A stretch of DNA of 64,000 nucleotides from Saprospiraceae bacterium UBA2329 (GTDB lineage: Bacteria > Bacteroidota > Bacteroidia > Chitinophagales > Saprospiraceae). Where the stretch lies: contig DDUV01000073.1 of assembly GCA_002344975.1 (NCBI GenBank), positions 9,909 through 73,908 of the forward strand, given 5' to 3'. Positions 40,001-47,299 of this stretch are shown in pieces. A program made the position numbers and the translations under genes. Under the pieces are notes generated by a model. That model was not told the origin of the DNA and searched no databases. It saw only the letters and a program-made list of their open reading frames with translations. How positions within the stretch are numbered: the stretch's first letter is position 1; the number at the start of each line of letters is the position of its first letter.

Positions 40001-40758
40001 ACTTCCTCTTCCTCTTCGGCGCCCACTATTTTGTTGGGATTGGGCACGGAAGGTTTGGTGAAATAGGCTGCCAGCCGGGTTTTGCCCTTGGGTTGGAGGG
40101 TGAGCACCGCGTTGAGGTCCATCACTTCCCGATCATCCACCTGCCGGGTAGTCGTCTCGCCAAGTGTCAGCGTCCCATCGGTTTCGATGTTCGTGGAATG
40201 CGCAATGGAACTGAGGTTGAACATAAATTTCAACTGCGCGCCGGAAGGCAAACCCTCCGTTTCAAAAACGCGCTCCATGCCGGGTTGGCCGGTGGTGTTG
40301 GTGATGTATTCCGGGCGTTCATGTACTTTTACCACGGCGCCGTTGCTCAAAATGAGTTCAGTATTGATGCTCACTTTGCCTTTTTTGTCAAAACTATGCC
40401 CCCGGTACTGAATGCGCGGCGTTTCGTCCGTTCCGTTCAGCGCTACGGTCCAGGGTTCCGGGTAGTCGTTGTGGAAATACGCATCTCCGAGGGTGCTGGG
40501 CTGCGGGCCGTGCGCGGTGGTATAAACAGCCCCGTCGAAATTGACGCCGCCTTTCCAGACCTTATACAAAGCGCCGGTTTGAGCGCTGTAGGCGGCCCAC
40601 ACGTCGTCGTGCAGAGCCACGGTGAGCATGCGTGGAAGCGAATCCAACACGGAGCGAAAGACCCAGGGATCGTGCGGGCGTTCGACGGTAGCGGTTTCTT
40701 TTTTACAACCCCAGAGGGCCAGGGCCAAGAGTAGCCAGGCAAAATGTGAAAATCTCAT
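37093..40758 (-). CDS. Multidomain lipoprotein: cytochrome c, PA14, beta-propeller and DUF1080
   Basis: A 1221-residue lipoprotein (LALWGC, lipidated Cys 18). After an N-terminal domain of unknown fold (about 30-240) comes a cytochrome c with CKTCH near residue 264 and a candidate Met ligand in WGEAAMSAHPD near 312. A PA14 lectin-like domain follows (about 423-503: LRIPKTSNYLFRLKSDDG, HPFRIDFFQGGG), then a sorbosone/PQQ-dehydrogenase-like beta-propeller (about 545-875: GMDFLSDGRLVVSTWD, LRTPNGVGIGADGEVFIAD), and a C-terminal DUF1080/3-keto-glycoside hydrolase domain (about 1010-1221: GWKLLFDGQSLKGWRNYG ... GNSGIIYNV ... GEWNRVRLVVNKGKVQHWLNG). The set points to oxidation of sugars at the C3 position and cleavage of the product, at the outer face of the cell. 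Activity is inferred only from domains. Confidence 0.85.
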   Translation of the reverse strand: MRFSHFAWLLLALALWGCKKETATVERPHDPWVFRSVLDSLPRMLTVALHDDVWAAYSAQTGALYKVWKGGVNFDGAVYTTAHGPQPSTLGDAYFHNDYPEPWTVALNGTDETPRIQYRGHSFDKKGKVSINTELILSNGAVVKVHERPEYITNTTGQPGMERVFETEGLPSGAQLKFMFNLSSIAHSTNIETDGTLTLGETTTRQVDDREVMDLNAVLTLQPKGKTRLAAYFTKPSVPNPNKIVGAEEEEEVPLGFRLIARSDCKTCHNTYVKTIGPSYVDIAKKYMNTPENTAMLVQKVKLGGAGVWGEAAMSAHPDASDADLTTMVSYIMALDSVEEAAFVQQHRNSGPVTNARAADKTIGEDNLLPGALTTVWTSKKTLTKLSDVDRGAEPVFVGIMPEVKMGSGDFGPLTDNFAVRVEGYLRIPKTSNYLFRLKSDDGSQLFIGNKLIIDHDGLHGDAPKDGEVALEEGFHPFRIDFFQGGGGKALFFEWSSFDSNGEFGTVPAMAFFHDKNKQPTGTVNAGLSGGPTIPGDGSPVTAVHPAFDLRQARPAAFLPKVGGMDFLSDGRLVVSTWDAEGGVYILDGALGDDPEKIKVKKIAKGLAEPLGLKVVDDVIYILQKQELTKLIDHNGDDIIDEYYTLCNDWKVSANFHEFSFGLAYKDGWFYGALAIAILPGGASANPQIPDRGKAIRVNKDSGKMEIVAEGLRTPNGVGIGADGEVFIADNQGDWLPSSKILHVSKGAFFGSRAVDSARVAQLPLKLPVVWLPQDEIGNSPSTPLYLDKGPYKGQMIHGEVTHGGVKRVFVEKVGGEYQGVVFRFIQGLEAGVNRMVWGPDGALYVGGIGNPGNWQHYGTQWYGLQRLQYNNKPVFEMLAVRARSNGVEIEFTAPLEDGLGWDPAAYNVQQWYYLPTKEYGGPKLDQKRLAVKSAHVSQDRRKVFLELEGMKENHVVYIRLPYWWTGDGDLELWSTEAWYTMNRIPQNQPGFQRTAPAPTPVNTLSDAERKAGWKLLFDGQSLKGWRNYGKKTIGSSWKIDDGAIHLAAKKNPNGGWQAPDGGDIITDGEYENYELRLEWKIGACGNSGIIYNVEESDKYQYPWQTGPEMQVLDNACHPDSKIRTHRAGDLYDLIECKYETVKPAGEWNRVRLVVNKGKVQHWLNGRKVVETEMWTDEWRKMVAASKFKDMPGFGTVRKGHLCLQDHGDPVWYRNVKIKEL

Positions 40759-40810
40759 GAGCGAAACAGGTTATTGTGCGATGTTTGAAAATACGAGTAG
40801 CTGTATTTTA

Positions 40811-41932
40811 TCATTGCTTCACCAGACGACCGGCGTAGCGAATCTGGCCGCCTTTGTCGGTGAGCGTATAAATATAGGCGCCTGAACGGATGGATTGTAC
40901 ATCAATTTCTGCCGGCGCACCCACCTGGAATTGCACTTGCCGGCGCATTACAGACCGGCCTGCGGCATCGAACATGCTGAATTCATACTCGCCCCAAGAC
41001 AGGTTTTGCAATTCTATGAACAGACGGTCGCCGGTCGGATTGGGATAGGCCATGACAGACTTGTTGGCTTCCAGAAGGTCGTTGGCAGAAGAAATAATGC
41101 CGTTGAATTTGTACTCAGTCCGCAATACCTCTCCCGTGATATGATCGGCAGTGACGATGGCAATGGGTTCTTTGGCAGTATTGCTGAAAAAGTTATACGT
41201 CAGCGTAGTGTCCCGACCCAAACCCACATCGGGAAGTGGAATGAGCGCGGTAACGTCCGTCCAGGGGAAAACACCGATTTTCACTTCTACCCGCGTGTCG
41301 GAATACTGCGTTCTGCGTTCGCGGAGTACTTCATAAGTACCGCCGGGAATGGTAAGCGTACCCCAGCCATCCACCAGATCCGTTCTATTGGACGCCAGTC
41401 GAATGCGTATCGAATCCGGTACAATGGGCAACAGATTAAGGATGGCTTGCGGCAACTGATTGGCAGCAAATGGAACCAACAGCGCGCCGTTGGTCGTGTT
41501 GATCTCAAAAAAATTCAATGGCGCTCTGCGTTCCTGAATGGCAGGGTTGAATGCAGTGACAACAGGCACGCCAAGTCCGGCAGGGTCATTGCCGTCGAAG
41601 CCGATAAGTTCATAAACATTAGGCGTGACGCGAAAATAACTATCTCCGTTTTGCCCTTCAAGTACCAGCGTGGCGGCAGGAAAATTGGCTGCGCTTTCGC
41701 CTTCCGAGGCCGGTTTGACCACCGAAGTGCGGGTGAAAGCGGCCGTCAGTGCGCTGAAATTCCAGGTTTGATTGCCGCCCGGAGGGGTAATGACAATACC
41801 TGCCGAAGTGGTATCGAAGGCAACGCGCAGGGTATCTCCCGCAGCCGGGAAGGATGCGTTGGTCACCGTGATTTGGGCGCTGAGGCTGCCGGCCAGAGCG
41901 AAAAACAAAAAGAAGCTGATGATGCGATTCAT
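40811..41932 (-). CDS. Secreted protein of unknown function with T9SS type A sorting domain
   Basis: A 373-residue exported protein. The start at 41932 begins the signal peptide (MNRIISFFLFFALAGSLSA-Q); a reading from 42118 would add 62 residues of non-signal sequence and run through the promoter box. The body is beta-rich with no named domain (VTNASFPAAGDTLRVAFD, WGTLTIPGGTYEVLRERR). The C-terminal ~75 residues are the Por-secretion tail: AYPNPTGDRLFIELQNL ... YEFSMFDAAGRSV ... IRSGAYIYTLTDKGGQIRYAGRLVKQ. Likely a surface or released protein; the role cannot be inferred. Confidence 0.8.
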   Translation of the reverse strand: MNRIISFFLFFALAGSLSAQITVTNASFPAAGDTLRVAFDTTSAGIVITPPGGNQTWNFSALTAAFTRTSVVKPASEGESAANFPAATLVLEGQNGDSYFRVTPNVYELIGFDGNDPAGLGVPVVTAFNPAIQERRAPLNFFEINTTNGALLVPFAANQLPQAILNLLPIVPDSIRIRLASNRTDLVDGWGTLTIPGGTYEVLRERRTQYSDTRVEVKIGVFPWTDVTALIPLPDVGLGRDTTLTYNFFSNTAKEPIAIVTADHITGEVLRTEYKFNGIISSANDLLEANKSVMAYPNPTGDRLFIELQNLSWGEYEFSMFDAAGRSVMRRQVQFQVGAPAEIDVQSIRSGAYIYTLTDKGGQIRYAGRLVKQ

Positions 41933-42007
41933 CGTTTTTGGGTAATTTTTTGATGGAAGAAACGACGTCGGCTTCCGGAAATGGAAGCTTTCGACTTTGT
42001 AATGGGG

Positions 42008-42015
42008 CAAAGCTA
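42008..42015 (-). promoter_or_regulatory. -7 box TAGCTTTG for the T9SS cargo gene at 40811-41932
   Basis: Perfect TAnnTTTG on the minus strand, 76 bases before the ATG at 41932. It supports the shorter start of that gene. Confidence 0.45.
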
Positions 42016-42220
42016 CTGTTTTTGAAGTTTTTTCCGATTCAAAATTTTTATGCTCATCAGGGCATCCAAACCTGTTGGGATGGAGTGCCGGTATATGTAC
42101 AGGGCGCCGACAAAGCACCTCAGCAGCACCTCTAAGTTATTTTTGTTTAAATATTTTTTTAAAATTCTTAAACAAAACACACCTCCCCCTGTTTCGCTCA
42201 TCAACAAAAAACATACAGTC

Positions 42221-43702
42221 TTGGCTACCAAAAAAGCAATTGTCATCGGTTCGGGTTTCGCGGGGCTTTCAGCAGCTACATCCTTGGCGGCAGAAGGTTT
42301 TGACGTTACTATTCTGGAAAAAAACAGTGTGGCAGGCGGCCGTGCGCGCAAATACGAGGCCGACGGTTTCATGTTCGACATGGGGCCGTCCTGGTATTGG
42401 ATGCCGGATGTGTTTGAGCAGTACTTTGCACGCTTCGGAAAAAAGCCCTCCGATTATTACGATCTCGTTCGCCTCGATCCTTCTTACTCTGTCATTTTCG
42501 GGCAGGATCAGCGAATGGATTTGCCGGCTTCGATGGAAGGTCTGTATGCCTTGTTTGAACAACACGAACCGGGCAGCAGTGCGCAATTGCGTCGTTTTCT
42601 GGCGGAAGCCAAATATAAATACGAGGTGGGCATGGCCGACTTTGTACACCGCCCCAGCCACTCGATTCTGGAATTCGCCGATATCCGCATCTTGTTGAGT
42701 TTGTTCCGGTTGCAGATGTTTCAATCCATATCGTCGCACATCAGAAAATTGTTTAAAAACGAACAACTCATTCAGTTGCTGGAGTTTCCGGTGCTGTTTC
42801 TGGGCGCTACCCCTGAAAAAACGCCGGCCTTGTACAGCCTGATGAACTATGCCGACATGGCTTTGGGTACCTGGTATCCGATGGGCGGTATGCACAAAAT
42901 CGTGGAGGGCATGGTGAGCCTTGCGGAAGAAAAGGGCGTAAAAATCAGACTGGGCGAAGAGGTCAAAAACATCTTTGTCCCCAACGGCCATGCAACCAAA
43001 GTTATTACCCAAAATGCTGAATACGAAGCAGATGTAGTCATTTCCGGCGCCGATTATCACCATACAGAGCAACAACTGCTGCAAGCTCCTCAACGCAATT
43101 ACCCTCAGGAATACTGGAACAAGCGCGTGATGGCGCCTTCAAGCCTTCTGTTTTATCTGGGCGTGAACCGGCGCGTGGAGCGGCTGCAACACCATAATCT
43201 CTTTTTCGACGCCGATTTTGGTCTGCACGCAAAGGAGATTTATGAATCACCGGCATGGCCCACCGATCCGCTCTTTTATGTGTGCGCTCCTTCGGTGACC
43301 GACTCATCCGTTGCGCCGGAAGGCTGCGAAAATCTTTTCGTACTCATCCCCTTAGCCCCTGATTTACAGGATGATGAGGCCATGCGGGAAAAGTATTTCC
43401 ATGTAGTAATGGAGCGATTGGAAAAATATGTCGGCCATGAAATCCGTCCGCATGTGGTACACAAAAGATCGTATGCGCACCGCGATTTCCAGCGCGATTA
43501 CCACGCGTTCAAAGGCAATGCCTACGGATTGGCCAACACGTTGCTGCAAACGGCTTTTCTGAAACCCAAACTGAAAAGCAAAAAAGTGGCCAACCTCTAC
43601 TACACCGGCCAGTTGACAACTCCGGGGCCGGGCATGCCGCCCTCGCTCATCAGCGGGCAGGTGGTGGCGCGGGAAGTGTGCAGGGAGTTTTTGCAGGGGT
43701 GA
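42221..43702 (+). CDS. crtI: Phytoene desaturase/dehydrogenase CrtI
   Basis: A 493-residue FAD-dependent carotenoid desaturase if begun at the TTG at 42221 (giving ATKKAIVIGSGFAGLSAA directly at the FAD-binding GxGxxG strand); no ATG lies in a better position, though the frame is open upstream to 42050. The dinucleotide motif is IVIGSGFAGLSAATSLAAEG with the acidic FAD-ribose contact in TILEKN, GGRARKYEADGFMFDMGPSW follows, and the C-terminal CrtI signature GAxxPGPG-like segment reads TGQLTTPGPGMPPSLISGQ. The enzyme converts phytoene to lycopene in the membrane. The last codon lies inside a five-copy 15-bp tandem repeat. First gene of a crtI-crtB-cruF operon. Confidence 0.93.
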   Translation: MATKKAIVIGSGFAGLSAATSLAAEGFDVTILEKNSVAGGRARKYEADGFMFDMGPSWYWMPDVFEQYFARFGKKPSDYYDLVRLDPSYSVIFGQDQRMDLPASMEGLYALFEQHEPGSSAQLRRFLAEAKYKYEVGMADFVHRPSHSILEFADIRILLSLFRLQMFQSISSHIRKLFKNEQLIQLLEFPVLFLGATPEKTPALYSLMNYADMALGTWYPMGGMHKIVEGMVSLAEEKGVKIRLGEEVKNIFVPNGHATKVITQNAEYEADVVISGADYHHTEQQLLQAPQRNYPQEYWNKRVMAPSSLLFYLGVNRRVERLQHHNLFFDADFGLHAKEIYESPAWPTDPLFYVCAPSVTDSSVAPEGCENLFVLIPLAPDLQDDEAMREKYFHVVMERLEKYVGHEIRPHVVHKRSYAHRDFQRDYHAFKGNAYGLANTLLQTAFLKPKLKSKKVANLYYTGQLTTPGPGMPPSLISGQVVAREVCREFLQG

Positions 43703-43770
43703 GTATGTGAGGGGTGAGTATGTGAGGGGTGAGTATGTGAGGGGTGAGTATGTGAGGGGTGAGTATGTGA
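43696..43770. repeat. Five tandem 15-bp repeats spanning the crtI stop codon
   Basis: Exact copies of GGGGTGAGTATGTGA start at 43696, 43711, 43726, 43741 and 43756, followed by a further GGGG. The crtI stop TGA is in the first unit. Each unit carries TGA in the crtI frame and an ATG overlapping a TGA (ATGTGA). The array ends 42 bases before the crtB start. Confidence 0.95.
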
Positions 43771-43812
43771 GGGGGCTAACAACGAAATTGAATAAACATA
43801 AAAAACATAGTC

Positions 43813-44652
43813 ATGGCAGATCAACTCTACAACAACGTATGCCGGGAATGCAGCAGCCTGATTACCAAGCGTTACAGTACGTCCTTTTCGCTGGGTATTC
43901 GGGTGTTTTCTCCCAAGTACCGCGAGCCGGTCTATTCTATCTACGGCTTTGTCCGCTTTGCCGACGAGATCGTAGATACCTTTCATGGCTACCCGAAAGC
44001 CGAGCTGCTCCAACGGTTCCGCGAAGATACCCGCCGCGCCATTGAGGAGCGCATCAGCCTCAATCCGGTACTTCATTCTTTTCAGGAAGTAGTGCATCGC
44101 TACCAGATTGAAAATGAGCTGATTGATGCTTTTTTGGACAGTATGGAAATGGACCTGCATTTCCACACCTATGGCGATCATTTGTACAAAAAATACATTT
44201 ATGGCTCGGCAGAAGTGGTGGGATTGATGTGCCTGCGGGTCTTCTGTGAGGGCAACGACGCCGAGTACCAACGCCTGAAACCGGCGGCGCAAAGCCTCGG
44301 TTCGGCCTTCCAAAAAATCAACTTCCTGCGCGACATGGCCTCTGATTTTAAAGAGCGCGGCAGGGTCTATTTCCCCGGAGTGGACTTCACGCAGTTCACA
44401 GAGGCCGATAAAATCGCCATTGAGGCCGACATCAAAAAAGACTTCGACGATGCTTACTTTGGCATCCTCCAATTGCCGCAGGGCGTTCGTCTGGGGGTTT
44501 ATATGGCTTATATTTACTACATAAAGCTCTTCCAAAAAATCAAAAAGGCCCCGGCACAGCAAGTAACTAAGGAGCGCATTCGCGTACCCGACGGGCGCAA
44601 AATCGTGCTGCTTTTAGGCTCTGCCGTTCGGCATCAGTTCAATATGTTGTAA
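43813..44652 (+). CDS. crtB: Phytoene/squalene synthase CrtB
   Basis: A 279-residue head-to-head prenyl synthase. The two Asp-rich catalytic motifs are FVRFADEIVDTFHG (DxxxD) and INFLRDMASDFKERGRVYFP (DxxxD with the conserved RxYFP), and the early YSTSFSLGIRVFSPKYREPVYSIYGF is the typical N-terminal block. It joins two geranylgeranyl diphosphates to phytoene, the substrate of CrtI encoded upstream. It starts 42 bases after the 15-bp repeat array and its stop codon overlaps the next start as TAATG, so cruF translation is coupled to it. Cytoplasmic, membrane-associated. Confidence 0.94.
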   Translation: MADQLYNNVCRECSSLITKRYSTSFSLGIRVFSPKYREPVYSIYGFVRFADEIVDTFHGYPKAELLQRFREDTRRAIEERISLNPVLHSFQEVVHRYQIENELIDAFLDSMEMDLHFHTYGDHLYKKYIYGSAEVVGLMCLRVFCEGNDAEYQRLKPAAQSLGSAFQKINFLRDMASDFKERGRVYFPGVDFTQFTEADKIAIEADIKKDFDDAYFGILQLPQGVRLGVYMAYIYYIKLFQKIKKAPAQQVTKERIRVPDGRKIVLLLGSAVRHQFNML

Positions 44653-45308
44653 TGGAAAAACAGCCTGCTGCTAAGTACGAGCGCATTTTCGCCGGCGCCA
44701 TGATTTTTCTCTTCGCTTCCGGCTTGGTTGCTCATGCCGTGCCTTCGCTGCGGCCGCTCACCGCTTCCACAACGGATTTATTTTTGCTGCTCATCAATGG
44801 TACTTTGTTGTGGTTGATTGTTCGCAACAACTCAGATAATCGCCTGTGGTTCTGGTCTTTATCCGTGTATGTTTTTACTTTCACGGTAGAGGCAGTGGGC
44901 GTGGCTACGGGCGCTGTTTTCGGCGAGTATGCTTATGGCGCAGGCATGAAAGTGCAGTGGATCGGCGTGCCCTTGGTCATTGCCCTCAACTGGACGCTGC
45001 TCACGCTGGGCGTCAACGATCTGGCCTCCCGAATCACGTCTTCGCCCTGGCTGCGGGCGGCGGCGGCGGCCCTGCTCATTGCGGCGTATGATTGGTTCAT
45101 AGAGCCGGTTGCCATTGGGTTGGACTACTGGCAGTGGGCTACCGGCAGCGATATTCCTGTGCAAAACTATGTGGCATGGGCGGTCGTAGCTTTTGCGGCC
45201 TCGTTGCCGTTGCACCTTTTGCGCATCCGGTTTAGGCACTGGCTGTTGCCGCTGTATCTCGGCGTGCAGTGGTTCTATTTTGTGCTGATGGGGTGGGTGG
45301 GGATATGA
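44652..45308 (+). CDS. Carotenoid biosynthesis membrane protein, CruF-like 1',2'-hydratase
   Basis: A 218-residue protein of six to seven helices of COG2324 (DUF422). The family centre is FTFTVEAVGVATGAVFGEYAYGAGM, with conserved Glu and Gly-Glu-Tyr, followed by WIGVPLVIALNWTLLTLG and an AYDWFIEPVAIGLDYW segment. CruF adds water at the 1',2' double bond of acyclic or monocyclic carotenoids, the step that leads to hydroxylated end groups such as in myxol or saproxanthin. It overlaps crtB by one base (TAATG) and ends at the base adjacent to the end of the convergent lipoprotein gene. Assignment rests on family resemblance and the crt operon. Confidence 0.85.
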   Translation: MEKQPAAKYERIFAGAMIFLFASGLVAHAVPSLRPLTASTTDLFLLLINGTLLWLIVRNNSDNRLWFWSLSVYVFTFTVEAVGVATGAVFGEYAYGAGMKVQWIGVPLVIALNWTLLTLGVNDLASRITSSPWLRAAAAALLIAAYDWFIEPVAIGLDYWQWATGSDIPVQNYVAWAVVAFAASLPLHLLRIRFRHWLLPLYLGVQWFYFVLMGWVGI

Positions 45309-47084
45309 TTAGTTTTTCTCAACGACGGCACAACATGGGTACGCAATGCGGCGGAGCCTGCTGATAACCGCCAACTCTGATCTGAGTACGGCCCTTCGCT
45401 TGTCGTCCTCTGCCAACAGCGCCATGTTTTTCAAGTCTTCATTGATGTTGTTCTCTTGTCCGTAGGAATCGTAAGCCCTCAGCGCTACATTCAAATCCTC
45501 ATATTTCGTTGGCGATAAAGTCAATGCAAGCCGCTCGCCGGGACCTGTAATAAATTCATTTACAGCCCAATAAGGCTCTTCATCCTTGTAAGCAATGACA
45601 ATACAAGTCGCCGGCTGCTTTTTGGGCATCCACATTCCTCTGTCTGTTTGTTCTCCGGTAAAAAACACTTCCTGCTCCATAGTATTCAAACGATAGAGGC
45701 TTCGTATAGATTGATAAACGACGTAAGTATGCACCCTGTCAAAGGCTTTCCCGTTTTGAACCGCCACTTCGAGTTTTCCCCACTCAAAGTTTTTGGGAGC
45801 AATGCCCCTGTCTATGTTGATCCAGCCCGTTTCCGACCAGATGAAACCATAGGTCTCCATCCTGTATGCTTCTCTTTTTCTGAGCAGTTCCTTGTACGTT
45901 TCTAATGTTTTTATGGCCTTCTCATTTTTTTCTCGATGCGCCCGGATGGCCTTGTCTCGCGCGACTTCCAATGAAGATTTGACGGCACTCAATCTTTGCT
46001 CGTAGTATTGGCGCAAGAGGGCGCCGTACTTACCCGCGCCATCCACGTTGGTCTGTTTCCATTGGTGGAAGCGCAGAAATTCGCGCCGGAGTGCATCGCC
46101 CTGCAAAGCGACAGCCGCCAAACTATCTGATTCCCAGAGGTTTTTATCCGTGTTTTTGATGTAAATTTCGATGATATCGTCTCGGCAAGTCGAGAAGATT
46201 GTCTGAAGTCGTTTTTCAAATTCGCGGGTTGCAATGAACGTTTTTTGAAACTCCTCAGATCGAATGGCTTGTATGATGGCAGGATCAATACCGCAGTAGG
46301 CTGTTTCTTCATCGACGGTATCTCCATCAATTTGATTACCAACCGATTGTGTGGAATTATCATTCGGCTCATTCAAGTTTACATCTGCCATCTTTCCCAA
46401 CCACTCCTTTCCATCCCGCACCGACAAGCTGTAATACAGGCTGTCGGCCAATGCCCGGTCGGCCTTCTGACGCCCTGCAAAAGGCATAGATATAACTACC
46501 TCATCATCAAATCCTTTTGGCAAAAAATCCAGCAAACTGAAATCAATCGGCACGAGAAAATCCTCCAATGTTTTCGGCTCCGTCCAATTCATATTTCCTG
46601 TTGCATCTCTGGTTCCTTTGTAGGCCATCATGCCGGGCACTTTATGCGGAGCGGGGATTTCGATATACACAGGGTTGCTTTTGCTGATGTATAGTTGTTC
46701 TCCGTTGCCCGTTACATTCAAAAAAATCATTCCGCCGGTTTCGAGCAGCGCGCTATCCGAGGTAGTTGTGAGGTTGGAAAGCAGCATCCGGCTCAGGGAA
46801 AAGGCCTCCGCCAATTCCACTTTCACCTTTCCGGTTACGGCCTTACCCTCGGCATTTACAAAACATCCTTTCGGAAAAACCAACAGGGTTTCGTGTTTGC
46901 CCTCCGTCACATTGTCTTGGGAGGCGTTCAGTTCAAAGATTTGGCTTTCCACCATCGTTTCCCGGAAGGGGTCATGGGGGTGATGCTTGAATGTCGTTTC
47001 AGCAGTATCTGACGGTTGGCAACTTTGCAGCAACATCAGTACCAGCAGGCTCGCCGGCAGGAGGTGTAATGTGTTGGTTTTCAT
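45309..47084 (-). CDS. Large lipoprotein of unknown function
   Basis: A 591-residue lipoprotein (LLVLMLLQSCQ, lipidated Cys 22). Residues about 40-190 look like a ZU5-type beta domain (IFELNASQDNVTEGKHETLLVFPKGCFVNA ... VTGKVKVELAEAFSLSRML), seen at the front of several Bacteroidota lipoproteins. A central charged coiled coil follows (around 375-430: YYEQRLSAVKSSLEVARDKAIRAHREKNEKA, cut here in two), then a beta-rich C-terminal half (FIWSETGWINIDRGIAPKNFEWGKLEVAV). I recognise no catalytic motif. It is monocistronic, converges on cruF, and its upstream region is filled by a 190-bp palindromic element. Confidence 0.7.
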   Translation of the reverse strand: MKTNTLHLLPASLLVLMLLQSCQPSDTAETTFKHHPHDPFRETMVESQIFELNASQDNVTEGKHETLLVFPKGCFVNAEGKAVTGKVKVELAEAFSLSRMLLSNLTTTSDSALLETGGMIFLNVTGNGEQLYISKSNPVYIEIPAPHKVPGMMAYKGTRDATGNMNWTEPKTLEDFLVPIDFSLLDFLPKGFDDEVVISMPFAGRQKADRALADSLYYSLSVRDGKEWLGKMADVNLNEPNDNSTQSVGNQIDGDTVDEETAYCGIDPAIIQAIRSEEFQKTFIATREFEKRLQTIFSTCRDDIIEIYIKNTDKNLWESDSLAAVALQGDALRREFLRFHQWKQTNVDGAGKYGALLRQYYEQRLSAVKSSLEVARDKAIRAHREKNEKAIKTLETYKELLRKREAYRMETYGFIWSETGWINIDRGIAPKNFEWGKLEVAVQNGKAFDRVHTYVVYQSIRSLYRLNTMEQEVFFTGEQTDRGMWMPKKQPATCIVIAYKDEEPYWAVNEFITGPGERLALTLSPTKYEDLNVALRAYDSYGQENNINEDLKNMALLAEDDKRRAVLRSELAVISRLRRIAYPCCAVVEKN

Positions 47085-47085
47085 A

Positions 47086-47299
47086 GATAAAACATTACTA
47101 TTCAGCGGGTCTACAAAAGCTACGAGCTATGAGTCACGAGCTATGAGTTTGTTTATTCGTTGAAAAATTAGATTTTCCATTTGGGGGAATTTCAAAGCCT
47201 CATCTTGAAAAAAGGCTCTATTTCATTTTGGGAGATCAAACTCGTAGCTCGCGGCTCATGGCTTTTTGGGAAAGCCCCTGAATAGTCACGATAAAACAT
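47086..47299. mobile_element. MITE-like 190-bp palindromic element with flanking 10-bp direct repeats
   Basis: ACTATTCAG at 47097-47105 is the exact reverse complement of CTGAATAGT at 47278-47286. Inside it, a 24-base arm (47127-47150) pairs with 47238-47261 at 20 of 24 positions, so the region 47097-47286 is one long imperfect inverted repeat around an 87-base loop. GATAAAACAT occurs at 47086-47095 and again at 47290-47299, nearly flush with the two ends, as a target-site duplication would. The element fills the gap between the lipoprotein start and the DUF5683 stop, and carries no gene. Confidence 0.65.

Noticed and set aside
42050..42220. N-terminal extension of CrtI from an ATG at 42050
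   Set aside because: The extra 57 residues contain no FAD-fold sequence; family proteins begin at the GxGxxG strand, which follows the TTG at 42221.
43696..43770. CRISPR-like or iteron array
   Set aside because: Copies are back to back with no spacers, and there is no replication gene; it is a simple tandem repeat.
43600..44562. Long minus-strand frame opposite crtB containing SHTHP repeats
   Set aside because: It is the antisense shadow of crtB and the 15-bp array; codon usage supports the plus-strand genes.
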